A stretch of DNA of 64,000 nt from Lichenicoccus sp964247695 (GTDB lineage Bacteria; Pseudomonadota; Alphaproteobacteria; Acetobacterales; Acetobacteraceae), in contig CAXTVI010000012.1 of NCBI GenBank assembly GCA_964247695.1, positions 1 through 64,000 of the forward strand. The letters run 5' to 3'. Position 1 is the first letter of the stretch, and every line of letters starts with the position of its first letter. The translations under genes were made by a program, and so were the position numbers. The notes under the pieces are model-generated. The model was not told the DNA's origin. It did no database searches and saw only the letters and a list, made by a program, of their open reading frames with translations. Positions 43,521 to 53,671 of the stretch are shown here, piece after piece.

Positions 43521-44502
43521 GGGCGAAGTAGGTCAGCACGCCGTTGGCGCCGGCGCGCTTGAAGGCCAGCAGGCTCTCCATCATGGCGCGGTCGCGGTCG
43601 AGCCAGCCATGGCGCGCGGCGGCCATGATCATCGCGTACTCGCCCGACACCTGGTAGGCGAAAGTCGGCACCGCGAAGCGGTCGCGCACCCTCCGGACGA
43701 TGTCGAGATACGGCATGCCGGGCTTGACCATCACCATGTCCGCGCCCTCGAGCAGGTCGAGCTCGACCTCGCGCAGCGCCTCGTCGCTGTTCGCCGGGTC
43801 CATCTGGTAGGTCTTCTTGTCGCCGCGCAGCAGGCCGCCGGAGCCGAGCGCGTCACGGAACGGGCCGTAGAAGGCGCTGGCATACTTGGCCGCATATGAC
43901 ATCAGGCGGGTGTGGATCAGGTTCTCGCCGTCGAGGGCGGACCGGATCGCGCCGATGCGGCCATCCATCATGTCCGAGGGGGCCAGGATGTCGATGCCGC
44001 TGTTCGCCTGGTTGAGCGCCTGCCGGACCAGCATGGCGACGGACTCGTCGTTGGCGACGTAGTCCTCACCTGACAAGGGGGCCTCGCGCAGGACACCGTC
44101 ATGGCCGTGGCTGGTGTACGGGTCGAGCGCCACGTCACCGATCAGGCCGATCTCGGGGAACTCCGCCTTCAGCAGCCGGGCGCTGCGGCAGATCAGGTTG
44201 TCCGGGTTGCCGCTCTCGGTGCCCTCGTCGTCGCGCAGCTCCAGCGGCGTCATCGGGAACAGCGCGATCGCCGGGATGCCGAGGCGGGCGGCCGGCGCCA
44301 CATGCGCCGCCAGCCGGTCCAGCGTGACCCGCTTTACGCCCGGCATCGAGGACACCTCGGTCTCGGTGTCGCGTCCTTCGGTCACGAAGATCGGCCAGAT
44401 CAGGTCGTCGACCGAAAGGCTGTTTTCGGCGACCAGACGGCGGGTGAAGCCGTCATGCCGGTTGCGACGCAGGCGGGTGCTTGGATAGCGGCCGGCGGTC
44501 AT
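43495..44502 (-). CDS. hemB: Delta-aminolevulinic acid dehydratase (porphobilinogen synthase)
   Basis: A 335-aa enzyme that condenses two 5-aminolevulinates to porphobilinogen in heme synthesis. The two active-site lysines lie in YAAKYASAFYGPFRDA and MVMVKPGMPYLDIV. The metal-binding region reads DVALDPYTSHGHDGVL with Asp in place of the zinc-binding cysteines, so it is the Mg/K-dependent, zinc-independent form typical of alphaproteobacteria. The start TAGRYPSTRLRRNRHDGFTRRLVAEN is typical. It is followed by the overlapping penicillin-acylase-family gene. Confidence 0.96.
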   Translation of the reverse strand: MTAGRYPSTRLRRNRHDGFTRRLVAENSLSVDDLIWPIFVTEGRDTETEVSSMPGVKRVTLDRLAAHVAPAARLGIPAIALFPMTPLELRDDEGTESGNPDNLICRSARLLKAEFPEIGLIGDVALDPYTSHGHDGVLREAPLSGEDYVANDESVAMLVRQALNQANSGIDILAPSDMMDGRIGAIRSALDGENLIHTRLMSYAAKYASAFYGPFRDALGSGGLLRGDKKTYQMDPANSDEALREVELDLLEGADMVMVKPGMPYLDIVRRVRDRFAVPTFAYQVSGEYAMIMAAARHGWLDRDRAMMESLLAFKRAGANGVLTYFALDAAERLA

Positions 44503-44518
44503 GGGCGGGGGCGGCTCC

Positions 44519-45979
44519 CTACTGGTGGATGATCCGGGCGTGCTGCCGGCTGTAGCTGAAATAGATCACGAAGCCGATGGCCAGCCAGACGAACAGCCGC
44601 ACCCAGGTCAACCCGTCCAGCGACGCCATCAAGGCAAGGCAGGACAGGATGCCGAGCACCGGGATGATCGGGCCGCCTGCAACCCTGAAGGCGCGTGGCC
44701 GGTCCGGATCGCGCCGGCGCAGCACCAGCACGCCGCCGCAGACGATGACAAAGGCGAGCAGGGTGCCGATCGAGGTCATGTGGCCAAGCTCGCTGATCGG
44801 CAGGAAGGCGCACAGCACGCCCGTCAGGCCCATGAACAGCAGGTTGGAGCGCCAGGGGGTGCGCCAGGTCGGGTGGATGTCGGAGAAGAATGCCGGCAGC
44901 AGCCCGTCGCGCGACATCGCGTAGAAAACCCGGCTCTGGCCCAGCAGCAGCACCAGCATCACCGAGGTGAAGCCGCAGATGATGCCGAACTTCACCATCT
45001 CCTTGAGCCAGTGGTACGGCGTCATGTCGATGGCGGTGGCGACCGGGGCCGCGTCGTTCAGCATCGCCTTGTAGTTCACCAGCCCGGTCAGCACGAACGA
45101 AAAGGCGACATAGGCCAGCGAGCACACCACCAGGCTGCCGAGGATGCCGATCGGCATGTCGCGCGACGGATTGCGGGTCTCCTGGGCCGCGGTGGAGACG
45201 GCATCGAAGCCGACATAGGCGAAGAAGATCGTTCCGGCGGCGCGCATGATGCCGGAATAGCCGAAATGCCCGAAGGTGCCGTCGTTCGGCGGGATGAACG
45301 GGGTGTAGTTGGCGGTGTTGATGTAGGGAATGCCGAAGCCGATCACCGCGAGGATGACGGCGACCTTGATCACCACGATCACCGCGTTCACCTTCGCGCT
45401 TTCCGAGATGCCGCGCATCAGCAGCAGCGAGATGGCGACGATCACGAACACCGCCGGCAGGTTGATCAGGCCGGCCGCGGTGCTGCCGTCTGCCAGCTTC
45501 ACGCTCTCGAATGGCGAGGCAAGCAGGCGCGGCGGCAGGTAGAAGCCGAAGTCGCGCAGCAGCGAATTTACATAGCGCGACCAGCTCACCGCAACCGTCG
45601 CGGCACCGACCGCATATTCAAGCACCAGGTCCCAGCCGATGATCCAGGCGACCAGCTCGCCCAGCGTGGCGTAGGCGTAGGTATAGGCGCTGCCGGCGAT
45701 CGGGATCATGCTGGACAGCTCGCTGTAGCACAGCCCCGCGAAGCCGCAGCCGATGGCCGCGACCAGGTAGGAGATCACCACCGCGGGCCCGGCATTCTCC
45801 GAGGCCGCGATGCCGGTCAGCGAGAACAGCCCGGCGCCGATGGTGCAGCCGATGCCGAGCAGGACCAGGTTGACCGGCCCGAGCACCCGGCGCAGCGCGT
45901 GGCTGTCGTCGGTCGCCTGCAGGCTCTCGATGGTTTTGCGTCGCCAGAGCGAGCCGTTGGTTGCGGTGGCCTGCGACAT
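44519..45979 (-). CDS. APC-family amino acid permease (cationic amino acid transporter type)
   Basis: A 486-aa transporter with about 12-14 transmembrane helices. The substrate-site loop of helix 1 is GIGCTIGAGLFSLTGIAA and helix 6 contains FFAYVGFDAVSTAAQETRNPSRDMPIGI, both hallmarks of the CAT/YfnA group. The start at 45979 (MSQATATNG) follows an SD GGGGAGAGAG; earlier in-frame codons give a polar Arg-rich prefix and were rejected. It is divergent from glyA (187 bp). Substrate may be a cationic or a small neutral amino acid. Confidence 0.88.
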   Translation of the reverse strand: MSQATATNGSLWRRKTIESLQATDDSHALRRVLGPVNLVLLGIGCTIGAGLFSLTGIAASENAGPAVVISYLVAAIGCGFAGLCYSELSSMIPIAGSAYTYAYATLGELVAWIIGWDLVLEYAVGAATVAVSWSRYVNSLLRDFGFYLPPRLLASPFESVKLADGSTAAGLINLPAVFVIVAISLLLMRGISESAKVNAVIVVIKVAVILAVIGFGIPYINTANYTPFIPPNDGTFGHFGYSGIMRAAGTIFFAYVGFDAVSTAAQETRNPSRDMPIGILGSLVVCSLAYVAFSFVLTGLVNYKAMLNDAAPVATAIDMTPYHWLKEMVKFGIICGFTSVMLVLLLGQSRVFYAMSRDGLLPAFFSDIHPTWRTPWRSNLLFMGLTGVLCAFLPISELGHMTSIGTLLAFVIVCGGVLVLRRRDPDRPRAFRVAGGPIIPVLGILSCLALMASLDGLTWVRLFVWLAIGFVIYFSYSRQHARIIHQ

Positions 45980-46166
45980 TCGAGCTCTCTCCCCGGTCCG
46001 GGCCTTCTGGCGCCGGATTGCTTCGTTTCCCGCGCCTCGACGACCCGGCGGTTCCGCCGGCAGCCTTGCCGCGCTACGATGACGCTCCCAGTTGAACGCA
46101 CTTGCACCGCGCATGCCAGCCCCTCGCCAGCCGAGGAGCAGCCTGCCGGCAGTCCGGAGCCGCCCG

Positions 46167-47495
<1,329 letters not shown>

Positions 47496-47501
47496 GGGCG
47501 A

Positions 47502-48530
47502 TCAATCCGGCAGGAAGCGGGCCAGCCGCATGGCGGTGTGCCCGCGGGTCGGGCGCAGGCTCGGCATGACCAGCAGGCAGTCGTCATACGGCGTATAGAT
47601 CGGCAACGTGCCGTCATGCGCGATCAGCGTGCCCTGCCGTGCGATCACCTCGCCGCCGCGGAACGGGCGGACGAAACTGAAATTGCTGGTGGCGGCGGTC
47701 ACCGCATGGGTCACCTCGGCGCAGCGTCCGGCCAGCGTCCCCGACGCATCGTCCGCCGGCCCGGGTTCCTCCTCGTTCGTGCCGGCGTCGCTCAGGCCGG
47801 TCTGGCGCAGCAGGGTCGCCGCCGCGATGCGCGCGGTGCGCACGGTCGCCTCTTCCCAGTGCGGGCCGGCCTCGACCAGGCAGGCAATGCGCGGATCGCG
47901 CTCGTCGGCGAAGCCCGCATAATCGATCAGGCGCGGCCCGCTGCTATGCCCGCGGTCCGCGACCACCAGTGCCGGCACGCCGATGCTGCGAGCCAGCCGA
48001 CGGCCCTTCTGCGTCGGTCCACTGAGGATCAGCGCTTCGGACGGCCAAAGCATGGAGTGCAGGTCGAGCAGGATGTCGGCGCTGTCGATGATCGGCTGCA
48101 CCGCGCGGGCCCGGGCGAGCTCGAGCGACTCGCGGCTGCTGGCCAGCACGCTGCGGTCCCAGAGCCGGTTCATGTCCTCCTCGACGAAGCGCGAGGCAGT
48201 CGGATGCCCCGGGTCGAAGCGCTCGAAGGCGGCAAGGTTGAGGAAGCCCAGGGTCAGCCTGCCCAGGAGCGGGCGGATGCGGCCGCGCAGCAGTTCGTCC
48301 AACGCGATTGCGCCGGCGATCTCGTTGCCGTGCATGAGGGCCGTGATGGCGACATGCGGCCCCGGACGGGAGGATTCGAAATGCATGAAGCCGGGCACGC
48401 CGCAATTGCCCGGCAGCCAGTCCGTGAGGTCCGGGGCGGCCAGCCTGACCTCGAAGCGCGGCAGGCCAGCCGCGGCCAGCCCGGCCGACACGATGCCAGG
48501 GAGCGGAAAGGGGGGCAGGTCGCCACTCAT
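47502..48530 (-). CDS. Succinylglutamate desuccinylase/aspartoacylase family protein
   Basis: A 342-aa zinc carboxypeptidase-like (M14) hydrolase. The zinc ligands are in ITALMHGNEIAG (His-x2-Glu) and the later LLDLHSM (His); the catalytic Glu is in ACLVEAGPHWEEATV. A C-terminal beta-barrel region follows (GEVIARQGTLIAHDGTLPIYTPYDDC). The neighbour argE overlaps its start in an ATGA junction, suggesting joint action on an N-acyl amino acid. A true AstE role is not supported, since no other ast genes are present. Confidence 0.82.
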   Translation of the reverse strand: MSGDLPPFPLPGIVSAGLAAAGLPRFEVRLAAPDLTDWLPGNCGVPGFMHFESSRPGPHVAITALMHGNEIAGAIALDELLRGRIRPLLGRLTLGFLNLAAFERFDPGHPTASRFVEEDMNRLWDRSVLASSRESLELARARAVQPIIDSADILLDLHSMLWPSEALILSGPTQKGRRLARSIGVPALVVADRGHSSGPRLIDYAGFADERDPRIACLVEAGPHWEEATVRTARIAAATLLRQTGLSDAGTNEEEPGPADDASGTLAGRCAEVTHAVTAATSNFSFVRPFRGGEVIARQGTLIAHDGTLPIYTPYDDCLLVMPSLRPTRGHTAMRLARFLPD

Positions 48531-49908
48531 GGCTCTCGCGTCAGGCTGGGCTCTCGCGTCAGGCTGGGCTCTCGCGTCAGGCTGGGCTCTCGCGTCAGGC
48601 TGGNNNNNNNNNNNNNNNNNNNNNNNNNNNNNNNNNNNNNNNNNNNNNNNNNNNNNNNNNNNNNNNNNNNNNNNNNNNNNNNNNNNNNNNNNNNNNNNNN
48701 NNNGGCTCTCGCGTCAGGCTGGGCTCTCGCGTCAGGCTGGGCTCTCGCGTCAGGCTGGAGGCGAGGCGGCGGATGAAGCTGTCGCAGGCATCGAGCTGGT
48801 CGCGCGCGATCCACTCGTCGGCCTGGTGTGCCTGGGCGATGTCGCCGGGGCCGCAGACAATGCTGGCGATGCCCGCACCCTGGAAGATGCCGGCCTCGGT
48901 GCCGTAGGACACCTTGCCGTGCGCATTGGCGCCGGAGGCCTGCTTGACCAGCGCCACCAGCGGGTGCTCGGGCGAGAGCGACAGCGGCGGCAGCGTGTGC
49001 AGCGGCTCGAAGGTGAAGCCGGTGGCGGGATCGACGCGGTGCATCCAGCTCTCGATCGCCTCGCTGGCGTGGCGCTGCAGGCGGCCGAGTTCGGCGTCGG
49101 CGTCGTCGCCGGGGATGGTGCGCCACTCCATCTCGAATCCGGCCTGCTCGGGAATGATGTTCAGGATCGAGCCGCCCTCGATGAGCCCCGTGTGGATCGT
49201 GCTGTGCGGCGGCTCGAAGCCGTCCTCACGGCGGCCCTCCCCTTGCAAGCGCCGGGCCTCGGCGGCGATCCAGGCAACTGCCTCTGCGGCGGCATGGATC
49301 GCGTTGACCCCGTGCGCCGGCACGCTGGAATGGCCGGCCTTGCCGCGCACCGTGACGCGCACGGACAGGCGTCCCTTGTGCGCCGTGATCGGCTTCATGC
49401 CCGACGGCTCGCCGACGACGCAGAGCGCCGGCTTCAGGCGGCCGGCCTCGAGGTCGCGCACCAGAACCCGGGCTCCCTCGCAATCCACCTCCTCGTTGTA
49501 GGAGATGAACAGGTGCACCGGCCGCTGCAGCGGCAGCGCCTTCAGGTCCGGCACCGCGGACAGGCAGGAGGCGACGAACCCCTTCATATCGACGGCGCCG
49601 CGCGCGTACAGCCGTCCGTCGTGGCCGGTGAGCCGGAACGGATCGGTGCTCCAGGCCTGGCCATCGACCGGGACGGTGTCGACATGGCCGGACAAGGCGA
49701 GGCCGCCTGCGACCTCGGGGCCGATGATGGCGTGCAGGTTCGCCTTCTCGCCGCTCTCGTCATGGGTGAGGCGGTAGGAGACGCCCTGCCGGTCGAGATA
49801 GGCACGAACCCAGTCGATCAGCGGCAGGTTCGACCGGCGGCTCGTCGTGTCGAATGCGACCAGCGCCTCCAGGATCTCCGGCGTGCTCATTTGGTCTGTG
49901 ACAGCCAT
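48527..49908 (-). CDS. argE: Acetylornithine deacetylase (interrupted by an assembly gap near its C-terminus)
   Basis: M20-family zinc amidohydrolase removing the acetyl group from N-acetylornithine. The metal and catalytic residues are in SGHVDTVPVDGQAW, YARGAVDMKGFVAS, SYNEEVDCEG and VVGEPSGMKP. A second start 6 codons in (MSTPEILEAL) is possible. The C-terminus reads FIRRLASSLTREP repeated as SLTREP hexapeptides, through 18-bp DNA repeats, to a TGA at 48527-48529 that overlaps the next start. A 100-N gap breaks the frame. Removing the Ns and merging the identical 55-bp flanks restores an open frame of 408 codons with four SLTREP copies. Ordinary homologues end about where the first copy begins. 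Confidence 0.85.
48531..48758. repeat. 18-bp tandem repeat array at the end of argE, containing a 100-N gap
   Basis: The unit is GGCTCTCGCGTCAGGCTG. Four copies plus one base stand left of the gap (48531-48603, 73 bp), and three copies plus one base stand right of it (48704-48758, 55 bp). All are identical. On the minus strand each codes for one SLTREP hexapeptide in argE. The right side is exactly 55 bp and equals the last 55 bp of the left side. A de Bruijn assembler with k=55 would stop at such a loop, so the true array is at least four units and its length is unknown. Confidence 0.92.
48604..48703. other. Assembly gap (100 N)
   Basis: A run of exactly 100 unknown bases, a conventional filler length, inside the 18-bp tandem array. 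The real gap size must be 2 modulo 3 to keep argE in frame: 1205 coding bases lie on one side and 77 on the other. A value of -55 (the shared flank) or -55 plus multiples of 18 satisfies this, but 100 does not. Confidence 0.95.
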
Positions 49909-50005
49909 CTCGTCAGTCTATACGGGGCGACCGGCGCGGCAATGGTGTCTGTGCCGGGTGGTCGTGGATGCCGGCACCTCGGCACCCTGCCGTTCTAGGG
50001 TCACG

Positions 50006-51265
50006 ATGCCTGCCTCTCCCAATGCTCTGCATCCGCTGCATCGGCTCTGGCGCCGGTTCCCGCCCGAGGCGCGGCGGCTCCTGCTGGCGCGCCTGGCCGC
50101 CCGGCTGGCACCGAAGCCGGACCGGCAGCCGCCAGCGCACAGCACAGGCGTGATCGTCGGCGGCGAGGTCGGGCGCGCCTCCGGGCTCGGGGAGGCCGCG
50201 CGCATCATGCATCGCGCCCTGGACCGGATCGGCGTGCCGGCGGCGGGACTGCGGGCGGGTCTCGACGTGCCGGGAGAGAGAATGTCCGGGGAAAGCCTCG
50301 GGGGCGCGTCCGATCTCGCGTCCGGCTCGGCCCTGCTGCTGCACGTCAATGCGCCGGTGCTGCCGGCTGCCCTGCTACGGCTGCCGCGCGGCCTGGTGCG
50401 CGGCCGTCGCGTGATCGGCTACTGGGCCTGGGAGCTGCAGTCGGTTCCCCGGAGCTGGGCGCCGGCGGCGGCCTGCGTGCACGAGGTGTGGGCACCGTCG
50501 CGCTTTACCGCTGCCGCGCTGGAGACCCTGCTGCCGGGGCGGGTCAGGGTGGTGCCGATCCCGCTGGCGCTGAGCCCGCCGGCGCCGGCGCCTCTGGGGC
50601 GCGCGGCCTTCGGGCTGCCCGAGGCGGCCCTGGTGGTGCTGGTCTCGTTCAGCGTCGCCTCCGCCTTCGAGCGCAAGAACCCGCTGGCCACCATCGTTGC
50701 ATTTCGTAAAGCCTTCGGTAATCGGCCCGATCGCATCTTGCTGATCAAGGCTGGGCATGCAGGTCATTATCCTGCGGACATGGACCGGCTGCGCGAGGCG
50801 ATCGATGGCTGCGACAACATCAGGATCGAGACACGGATGCTGGCCGAGGCGGAGATGCACGCCCTGACCCGATGCGCGGACATCGTGCTGTCGCTGCATC
50901 GCAGCGAGGGCTTCGGGCTGGTGCCGGCGCAGGCGATGATGCTCGGCCGCGCCGTGGTGGCCACCGACTGGTCCGCCACCGCCGAGTTCCTCGACGGGAG
51001 CTGCGGGATGCCGGTGGCCTATCGGCTGGTCGAGGCGCGCGATCCGCGCGGGGTGTTCCAGGCGCCCGGCGCGGTCTGGGCGGATGCCGACACCGATGCG
51101 GCGGCACAGGCGCTCGGCCTGCTGGCGGATGCGCCGGAGTGGCGGCTGGCGCTCGGCGAGCGCGCGCGTCTCGCAGCCGAGGCCCGTTTCGGTGCGGACG
51201 CACTGCTTCAGGCGCTGGCGGGGATCGGCTATGCCGGACCGCCGCCAGGGCATGGGTCGGCCTGA
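50006..51265 (+). CDS. GT4-type glycosyltransferase
   Basis: A 419-aa GT-B glycosyltransferase. The N-terminal Rossmann domain includes GVIVGGEVGRASGLGEAARIMHRALDRIG and a WELQSVPRSW segment. The C-terminal nucleotide-sugar domain has the GT4 pattern LSLHRSEGFGLVPAQAMMLGRAVVATDWSATAEFL, with the Glu-x7-Glu-like motif partly altered. The start ATG at 50006 lies 97 bp from the divergent argE. It is followed without a gap by a second glycosyltransferase. Confidence 0.82.
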   Translation: MPASPNALHPLHRLWRRFPPEARRLLLARLAARLAPKPDRQPPAHSTGVIVGGEVGRASGLGEAARIMHRALDRIGVPAAGLRAGLDVPGERMSGESLGGASDLASGSALLLHVNAPVLPAALLRLPRGLVRGRRVIGYWAWELQSVPRSWAPAAACVHEVWAPSRFTAAALETLLPGRVRVVPIPLALSPPAPAPLGRAAFGLPEAALVVLVSFSVASAFERKNPLATIVAFRKAFGNRPDRILLIKAGHAGHYPADMDRLREAIDGCDNIRIETRMLAEAEMHALTRCADIVLSLHRSEGFGLVPAQAMMLGRAVVATDWSATAEFLDGSCGMPVAYRLVEARDPRGVFQAPGAVWADADTDAAAQALGLLADAPEWRLALGERARLAAEARFGADALLQALAGIGYAGPPPGHGSA

Positions 51266-52423
51266 ATGCGCATCCTGGTCTGGCAATGGGGACGTCGCGG
51301 GGCCGGGCCGCGCATGGCGGCCGAACTGGCCGCGGCGCTGCGCGCGTTGCCCGGCCACACGGTGTTCCTGTCGCTGTCGCGCCGTGCCGAGATCCTGTCG
51401 GCGGCCGACGCACCCGCCTGCGCGCTGCCGGTTGCGACCTATGCCGGGGCTGCCGGCTATGTCTGGCGGATGTTGCAGGCGCCGGTCTCGATTCCGCGCC
51501 TGGTGTGGCGGCTGCGTGCGCTGGCACCCGACTTCGCCATCTGCGCCATGCCGGGACCGCTGGACCTGCTGATGGCCGTGGCCCTGCGCCGGCTCGGCAT
51601 TCCGATGATCGTGACGGTGCATGATGCCGACCTGCATCCGGGAGACGGGCTGCCGCTGCAGATGACGCTGCAACGCGCCCTGATCCGCCGTGCCACCGGG
51701 CTGGTGGCGCTGACCGGACACGTTGCCGGCCGCCTGCGGCAGCAGCCCGCTGCCCGCGGCCTGCCACTGCTCGAGGCGAGGCTGCCGCCCCTGGTGTTCC
51801 AGAGGCATGGCCAGACTGCGCCGCTTGCGCATGGTGGCCCGATGCGGCTGCTCTGCTTCGGACGATTGCTGCCGTACAAGGGGCTCAACCTGTTCGAGGC
51901 CGCCCTCCGCGGCTTGGCCTCGGCCGGTGCTGCGCCTGACCGGTTCGACGTGCGGGTCGTGGGCGAGGGACCGCACACGCCGACGCTCGAGGCGCTGGCC
52001 CGCCTGCCCGGCGTGCGCGTCGAGAACCGCTGGGTGCCGGAGGACGAGGTGGCCGGCCTGGTCGCCTGGGCGGACGCCGTCGTGCTGCCGTATCGCGAAG
52101 CCAGCCAGAGCGGCGTGGCCGCGATCGCGCTGGCGGCCGGGCGTTGGGTGGTGGCGACCCGGGTTGGGGGGCTGGTCGAGCAGTTCCGCGGCGAGACGAT
52201 GGCTCTGCTGTGCGAGCCGAATGCCGAGGGCATCGGGGCGTGCCTGCTGCGGCTGCTGGACGACCCTCCCGCGCCTCCGGCGGTGGCGCCCGATCCGGCC
52301 GGCCTGTGGCTGGAGATGGCGCGCAGCCTCAGCCGGCAGATCGAGCCGCTGCTGCCTGGGCCGCAGCATGGCCGGCACCGGACCATCCAGGAGACCGCGC
52401 GACCCGACCCGGCGCCGGTTTGA
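51266..52423 (+). CDS. GT4-type glycosyltransferase
   Basis: A 385-aa GT-B glycosyltransferase that begins on the base after the previous stop codon. Motifs are MRILVWQWGRRGAGPRMAAEL, FGRLLPYKGLNLFEAAL, VVGEGPHTPTLEAL and LPYREASQSGVAAIALAAGRWVVATRVGGLVEQ, the donor-binding Glu-rich region. It probably acts with its neighbour in building a surface or storage glycan, but acceptor and sugar cannot be told. It is convergent with the DEAD-box gene (14 bp). Confidence 0.83.
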   Translation: MRILVWQWGRRGAGPRMAAELAAALRALPGHTVFLSLSRRAEILSAADAPACALPVATYAGAAGYVWRMLQAPVSIPRLVWRLRALAPDFAICAMPGPLDLLMAVALRRLGIPMIVTVHDADLHPGDGLPLQMTLQRALIRRATGLVALTGHVAGRLRQQPAARGLPLLEARLPPLVFQRHGQTAPLAHGGPMRLLCFGRLLPYKGLNLFEAALRGLASAGAAPDRFDVRVVGEGPHTPTLEALARLPGVRVENRWVPEDEVAGLVAWADAVVLPYREASQSGVAAIALAAGRWVVATRVGGLVEQFRGETMALLCEPNAEGIGACLLRLLDDPPAPPAVAPDPAGLWLEMARSLSRQIEPLLPGPQHGRHRTIQETARPDPAPV

Positions 52424-52437
52424 CCAGCAGGATCCGG

Positions 52438-53574
52438 TCAGGCCGCAAGCTGGAACGCTTCCGAGACGATCATGCGGATGCGGGTGAGCTTCTCGATGGC
52501 ACGCAGGAAGCCACGCTCCGAGGGATCGCACAGCGAGATCGCGACCCCGCGCTGGCCGGCCCGCGCCGTGCGGCCGACCCGGTGCACGTAGGTCTCCGGC
52601 AGGTGCGGGATGTCGAAGTTGATGACGTGGGTGACGTCATCGATGTCGATGCCGCGCGCCGCCACGTCGGTTGCGACCAGCACCATGACCTCGCCGGCGC
52701 GGAAGGCGGCCAGCGCCCGCTCGCGGGCGGCCTGACTCTTGTCGCCATGGATCGCGGTCGCCGGAATGCGGGCCTTGTCGAGGAAGGCCACGACCTGGTC
52801 GGCGCCCTGCTTGGTGCGGGTGAACACCAGGATACGACCGCGCTTCAGGCGGCGCACGATCTCGACCAGCAGCGGTCGCTTACGCTGGGTGTCGGTGAAG
52901 ACGACGCGCTGCTCGATGCCGTCCGCGGTGATTGCCGCAGCAGGCGCCGCCACCTGCACCGGATCGCGCAGCAGGTCGCGGGCGAGGGCCGCGATCTCCG
53001 CCGGCATGGTGGCGGAGAAGAACAGGCTCTGCCGGTCGGGCGGCAGCAGCGCCACGATGCGGCGGATGTCAGCGATGAAGCCGAGGTCGAGCATGTGGTC
53101 GGCCTCGTCCAGCACGAAGATGCCGGTGGTGTCCAGGTTCAGCGTGCGGTCGCCGACATGGTCGAGCAGGCGTCCGGGCGTGGCGACCACGATGTCGATG
53201 CCGTTCGCCAGGGTCCGGGTCTGGCGCTGCTTCGGCACGCCGCCATAGAGCAGGGCGACACGCAGGCCGGTGCCGCGGCCGTAGGCGCGCAGGCTCTCGG
53301 CGATCTGGCTGGCGAGCTCGCGCGTCGGCGACAGCACCAGGGCGCGGCAGCCGCGCGGCGGCGCCGGGGCGGCCTTGCTCAACAGCCGGTGCAGGATCGG
53401 GAGCGCAAACGCGGCGGTCTTGCCGGTGCCGGTCTGCGCCAGTCCCTGCACGTCGCGCCCTGCCAGGATCGGCGGGATCGCCTGCGCCTGGATCGGCGTC
53501 GGCTCGGCATAGTCCTGCTGGCGCAGCGCCGACAAGATCGGCGCCGCGAGGCCAAGCTCGGCGAAGCTGCTCAT
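52438..53574 (-). CDS. DEAD-box ATP-dependent RNA helicase (RhlE-like core)
   Basis: A 378-aa helicase with all motifs: Q-motif YAEPTPIQAQAIPPIL, motif I AQTGTGKT, Ia PTRELA, II VLDEADHML, III SATMP, IV ILVFTRT, V VATDVAARGIDI and VI HRVGRTARAG. It stops soon after the core, so the basic C-terminal tail of typical RhlE is lacking. The start at 53574 (MSSFAELGLA) is chosen because it begins the DEAD-box N-terminal block; codons upstream encode an Arg-rich stretch without homology. Confidence 0.9.
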   Translation of the reverse strand: MSSFAELGLAAPILSALRQQDYAEPTPIQAQAIPPILAGRDVQGLAQTGTGKTAAFALPILHRLLSKAAPAPPRGCRALVLSPTRELASQIAESLRAYGRGTGLRVALLYGGVPKQRQTRTLANGIDIVVATPGRLLDHVGDRTLNLDTTGIFVLDEADHMLDLGFIADIRRIVALLPPDRQSLFFSATMPAEIAALARDLLRDPVQVAAPAAAITADGIEQRVVFTDTQRKRPLLVEIVRRLKRGRILVFTRTKQGADQVVAFLDKARIPATAIHGDKSQAARERALAAFRAGEVMVLVATDVAARGIDIDDVTHVINFDIPHLPETYVHRVGRTARAGQRGVAISLCDPSERGFLRAIEKLTRIRMIVSEAFQLAA

Positions 53575-53671
53575 GTGCAAGGGCCTTTCTGAGAGCCGCT
53601 CTTCGCAGACGGCGGCAAACGCGGTCAAGCGACGTTGACGCGCACGGGCACCGGCTCGCACATGCATCCGT

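Noticed and set aside
45980..46166. A glycine riboswitch before glyA.
   Set aside because: No tandem aptamer-like structure or conserved core could be recognised in the 187-bp divergent region.
48531..48758. A CRISPR array at the 18-bp repeats.
   Set aside because: The repeats are directly adjacent without spacers, code for a peptide in frame and have no cas genes nearby.
47502..49908. An arginine succinyltransferase (ast) catabolic operon.
   Set aside because: Only an aspartoacylase-family gene and argE are present; no astA, astB, astC or astD lies nearby.
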